7,687 bases of DNA from Bacillota bacterium (lineage in GTDB: Bacteria > Bacillota > Limnochordia > Darwinibacteriales > Darwinibacteriaceae). Of this stretch, positions 6,298 to 7,687 are shown one piece after another (positions within the stretch are counted from its first letter, which is position 1; the number at the start of each line of letters is the position of its first letter). The stretch spans positions 1 to 7,687 of the forward strand of contig JAAYSR010000078.1 in NCBI GenBank assembly GCA_012518325.1, read 5' to 3'. The position numbers were made by a program, and so were the translations under genes. Under the pieces are notes generated by a model. The model did no database searches. It was not told the DNA's origin and saw only the letters and a list, made by a program, of their open reading frames with translations.

Positions 6298-6678
6298 TCA
6301 GTCCTCCTGGGCGTCTTGCGCGAGGCCGGCCAGGACAAGCTCTGCCGTTGCCTCATTGGTGGCCAGCGGAGTGTTGTGCACGTCACAGACCCGCAAAAGT
6401 GCAGTAATGTCAGGCTCATGGGGCTGGGCTGTGAGGGGATCCCGCAGAAAAATCACTGCCTGAATATCTCCCCTGGCAACCATGCCGCCGATCTGCTGGT
6501 CGCCCCCTAAAGGCCCGGACAAAACAGTGGTTACCTCAAGGCCGGTGGCCTCCATGATCATCCTGCCTGTGGTGCCGGTTGCCACCAGTTCCAGACCCTG
6601 CAGCTTATCCAGGTGGCGTTGGACAAACTCAATTAAGTCCCGTTTTTTCTTATCATGTGCGATTAATGCTAAGGTCAC
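6298..6678 (-). CDS. mgsA: Methylglyoxal synthase
   Basis: The enzyme converts dihydroxyacetone phosphate to methylglyoxal and phosphate, a bypass that relieves phosphosugar build-up when phosphate is short. The 126-residue protein keeps all active-site groups in register with the E. coli enzyme (offset 11): His8-Asp9, the phosphate-binding TGTTGR (34-39), catalytic Asp60 in GPLGGDQQIG, Asp80 in FLRDPL, and His87 and Asp90 in QPHEPD. It is shorter than the 152-residue E. coli protein, but such lengths are usual in Gram-positives and the core is complete. The start is GTG at 6678, which lies inside the coaE gene and overlaps it by 26 bases in another frame; AAGGAG stands seven bases ahead. The TGA stop is immediately followed by the transglycosylase gene. 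Translation is therefore probably coupled to coaE. Confidence 0.95.
   Translation of the reverse strand: MTLALIAHDKKKRDLIEFVQRHLDKLQGLELVATGTTGRMIMEATGLEVTTVLSGPLGGDQQIGGMVARGDIQAVIFLRDPLTAQPHEPDITALLRVCDVHNTPLATNEATAELVLAGLAQDAQED
6303..6308 (-). promoter_or_regulatory. Ribosome binding site for the TTG start of the transglycosylase gene, inside mgsA
   Basis: AGGAGG lies eight bases before TTG 6294, within the final codons of mgsA. With no in-frame ATG before the membrane segment, it makes the rare TTG start the best choice. Confidence 0.75.
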
Positions 6679-7255
6679 GTTCTAACTCCTTCCACAGGGC
6701 ATCAACCTGCCGCCAGGTTTCTGCCAGCGGGCCGCTGTTGTCGATTACTTTGTCAGCCCGCTTCGCTTTTTCTTCTAAAGGCAGCTGGCTGGCTGCCATC
6801 TGCAGGGCTTCCTCCCGGGAAACGCCCGCCCTGCACATCAGGCGCTCCAGCTGTACTTCTTTGTCTGCATAGACAACCCAGACGCTTGCCATGTACTGCT
6901 CCCAGCCCACTTCGTAAAGGAGGGGAACTTCGGCAAAGACAATCCGGCCTGCTTCCTCCGCCGCCTGCCCTTCCCTTTGCATCCGGGCCAGGACCTCGGG
7001 ATGGATAATCTCCTCCAGGATCCTGCGCTTGCCTGCGTCGGCAAAGACAATGCGGCCCAAAAGGCGCCTATTGATGGTCAAGTCTTCCTGGATCACCTCA
7101 GGAAACGCTTCCCTAACCTTATGCCAGGCAGGCTTGCTGGGTTCAACCGCCTCCCTGGAGAAAAGGTCAGCATCCAAAACCACAGCCCCTAAGGTGCGCA
7201 GCCGCTCTGCCACTGAGCTCTTGCCGCTGGCGATGCCGCCTGTAATTCCAATCAT
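6653..7255 (-). CDS. coaE: Dephospho-CoA kinase
   Basis: CoaE phosphorylates the 3'-hydroxyl of dephospho-CoA with ATP, the final step of coenzyme A synthesis, in the cytoplasm. The 200-residue protein has the P-loop GGIASGKS (6-13), an LDADLF segment (27-32) carrying the conserved acidic residue, IHPEV (84-88), the strand VPLLYE (110-115) and the lid/adenine region with RADKVIDNSG (166-175). Length is typical of the family. The ATG start at 7255 is preceded by AAGGAG, which sits in the last codons of mutM; the two genes are four bases apart. Its 3' end overlaps mgsA by 26 bases. The order mutM then coaE is conserved in many Firmicutes, often with polA upstream, which would lie off the right edge. 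Confidence 0.96.
   Translation of the reverse strand: MIGITGGIASGKSSVAERLRTLGAVVLDADLFSREAVEPSKPAWHKVREAFPEVIQEDLTINRRLLGRIVFADAGKRRILEEIIHPEVLARMQREGQAAEEAGRIVFAEVPLLYEVGWEQYMASVWVVYADKEVQLERLMCRAGVSREEALQMAASQLPLEEKAKRADKVIDNSGPLAETWRQVDALWKELERDLSINRT
6686..6691 (-). promoter_or_regulatory. Ribosome binding site for the GTG start of mgsA, inside coaE
   Basis: AAGGAG lies seven bases before GTG 6678 and within the last codons of coaE. It supports the non-ATG start and therefore the 26-base overlap of the two genes. Confidence 0.75.
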
Positions 7256-7259
7256 GTCC

Positions 7260-7687
7260 CTACTCCTTCTGACAGCCGGGGCAATAGTGGCTGGTCCGCC
7301 CCGCCACCTTCTTATACTCTAAGTCTACTCCGCAGCGGGGGCACTTTTCACCCTTTTTGCCGTAGATCTGCAGTTTATTTTGGAAAGAGCCCTGCCTGCC
7401 GTAGCCGGTGCGGTAGTCCCGCAGGGTTGTCCCCTGGCCGGCGATGGCTTCCTTCAGCACTGCGACAATTGCCTGATGGAGCTTTTGCAGCTCCTCGGCA
7501 CTCAAAGATCCGGCCTCCCGCTCGGGGTGAATCCCTGACGCAAACAGGCTCTCATCGGCATAGATATTACCCAGGCCGGCAATTTTAGTCTGATCCAGAA
7601 GCAGTCCCTTAATTGTCTGGCTGCGGCCCTGAGTCAGCGCCTGCAGATACTGCCAAGTAAACTCCTTGGATAAAGGTTCCACTCCCA
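7260..7687 (-). CDS. mutM: Formamidopyrimidine-DNA glycosylase (Fpg/MutM), C-terminal part
   Basis: About 142 codons, the C-terminal half of a protein of usually 270 residues, are present; the N-terminal half with the catalytic Pro2-Glu3 lies beyond the right edge. MutM excises 8-oxoguanine and ring-opened purines and cuts the resulting abasic site. Visible parts, numbered from the GTG-encoded Val at 7682-7680, are the EPLSKEFT entry to the H2TH domain (2-9), the DNA-backbone-contacting GLGNIYADESL (36-46), IHPER (51-55), TTLRDYRTGYGRQGSFQ (85-101), and a zinc finger with Cys114, 117, 134 and 137 (C-x2-C-x16-C-x2-C). The finger carries the conserved Arg129, which contacts the lesion site. The GTG at 7682 is an internal valine codon, not a start. 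All zinc ligands being intact and the GLGN/TTLRD pattern favour MutM over its Nei relatives. Confidence 0.95.
   Translation of the reverse strand, partial: GVEPLSKEFTWQYLQALTQGRSQTIKGLLLDQTKIAGLGNIYADESLFASGIHPEREAGSLSAEELQKLHQAIVAVLKEAIAGQGTTLRDYRTGYGRQGSFQNKLQIYGKKGEKCPRCGVDLEYKKVAGRTSHYCPGCQKE

Overview
The window carries ten protein genes, all on the minus strand, so transcription runs from the right end to the left. Two genes are cut by the window edges: mutM on the right and a flavoprotein gene on the left. Base composition looks moderately GC-rich, in the mid-50s percent by eye. Strong AAGGAG-type Shine-Dalgarno sites, frequent GTG/TTG starts, very tight gene packing and the gene content point to an anaerobic member of the Bacillota, probably class Clostridia. 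That placement is inference; no rRNA or other marker is present to fix the species.

Region 1 (7687 to 4023) is a compact run of six genes with gaps of about 30 bases or less: mutM (DNA repair glycosylase), coaE (last step of coenzyme A synthesis), mgsA (methylglyoxal synthase, starting inside coaE), a membrane-anchored lytic transglycosylase, a short-clade nicotinate phosphoribosyltransferase (NAD salvage) and an unusual HTH plus UTRA-like regulator. It reads as one operon of housekeeping and metabolic genes whose promoter lies off the right edge.

Region 2 (4022 to 1841) begins with a 157-base gap containing two perfect palindromes. It is followed by dppD and dppF, the two ATPase subunits of a peptide/nickel-type ABC importer. 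No permease or binding-protein gene is next to them.

Region 3 (1840 to 1) begins with a 171-base gap that holds the clearest regulatory signal of the window: a near-consensus sigma-A promoter, then a leader of about 127 nt that can fold either into an intrinsic terminator or into a competing hairpin. Behind it lie a glycerol-3-phosphate-dehydrogenase-type flavoprotein with a C-terminal BFD-like [2Fe-2S] domain and the beginning of a second FAD/NAD oxidoreductase, coupled by a GTGA start/stop overlap. This looks like an anaerobic glycerol-3-phosphate oxidation operon controlled by transcription attenuation.

A metabolic thread links regions 1 and 3: glycerol-3-phosphate oxidation yields dihydroxyacetone phosphate, and MgsA drains that compound to methylglyoxal. 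I found no rRNA or tRNA gene, CRISPR array, insertion sequence, prophage or attachment site. No stretch above 300 bases lacks a gene. I did not find evidence of a wholly new system; the attenuator and the HTH-UTRA regulator are the items most worth following.
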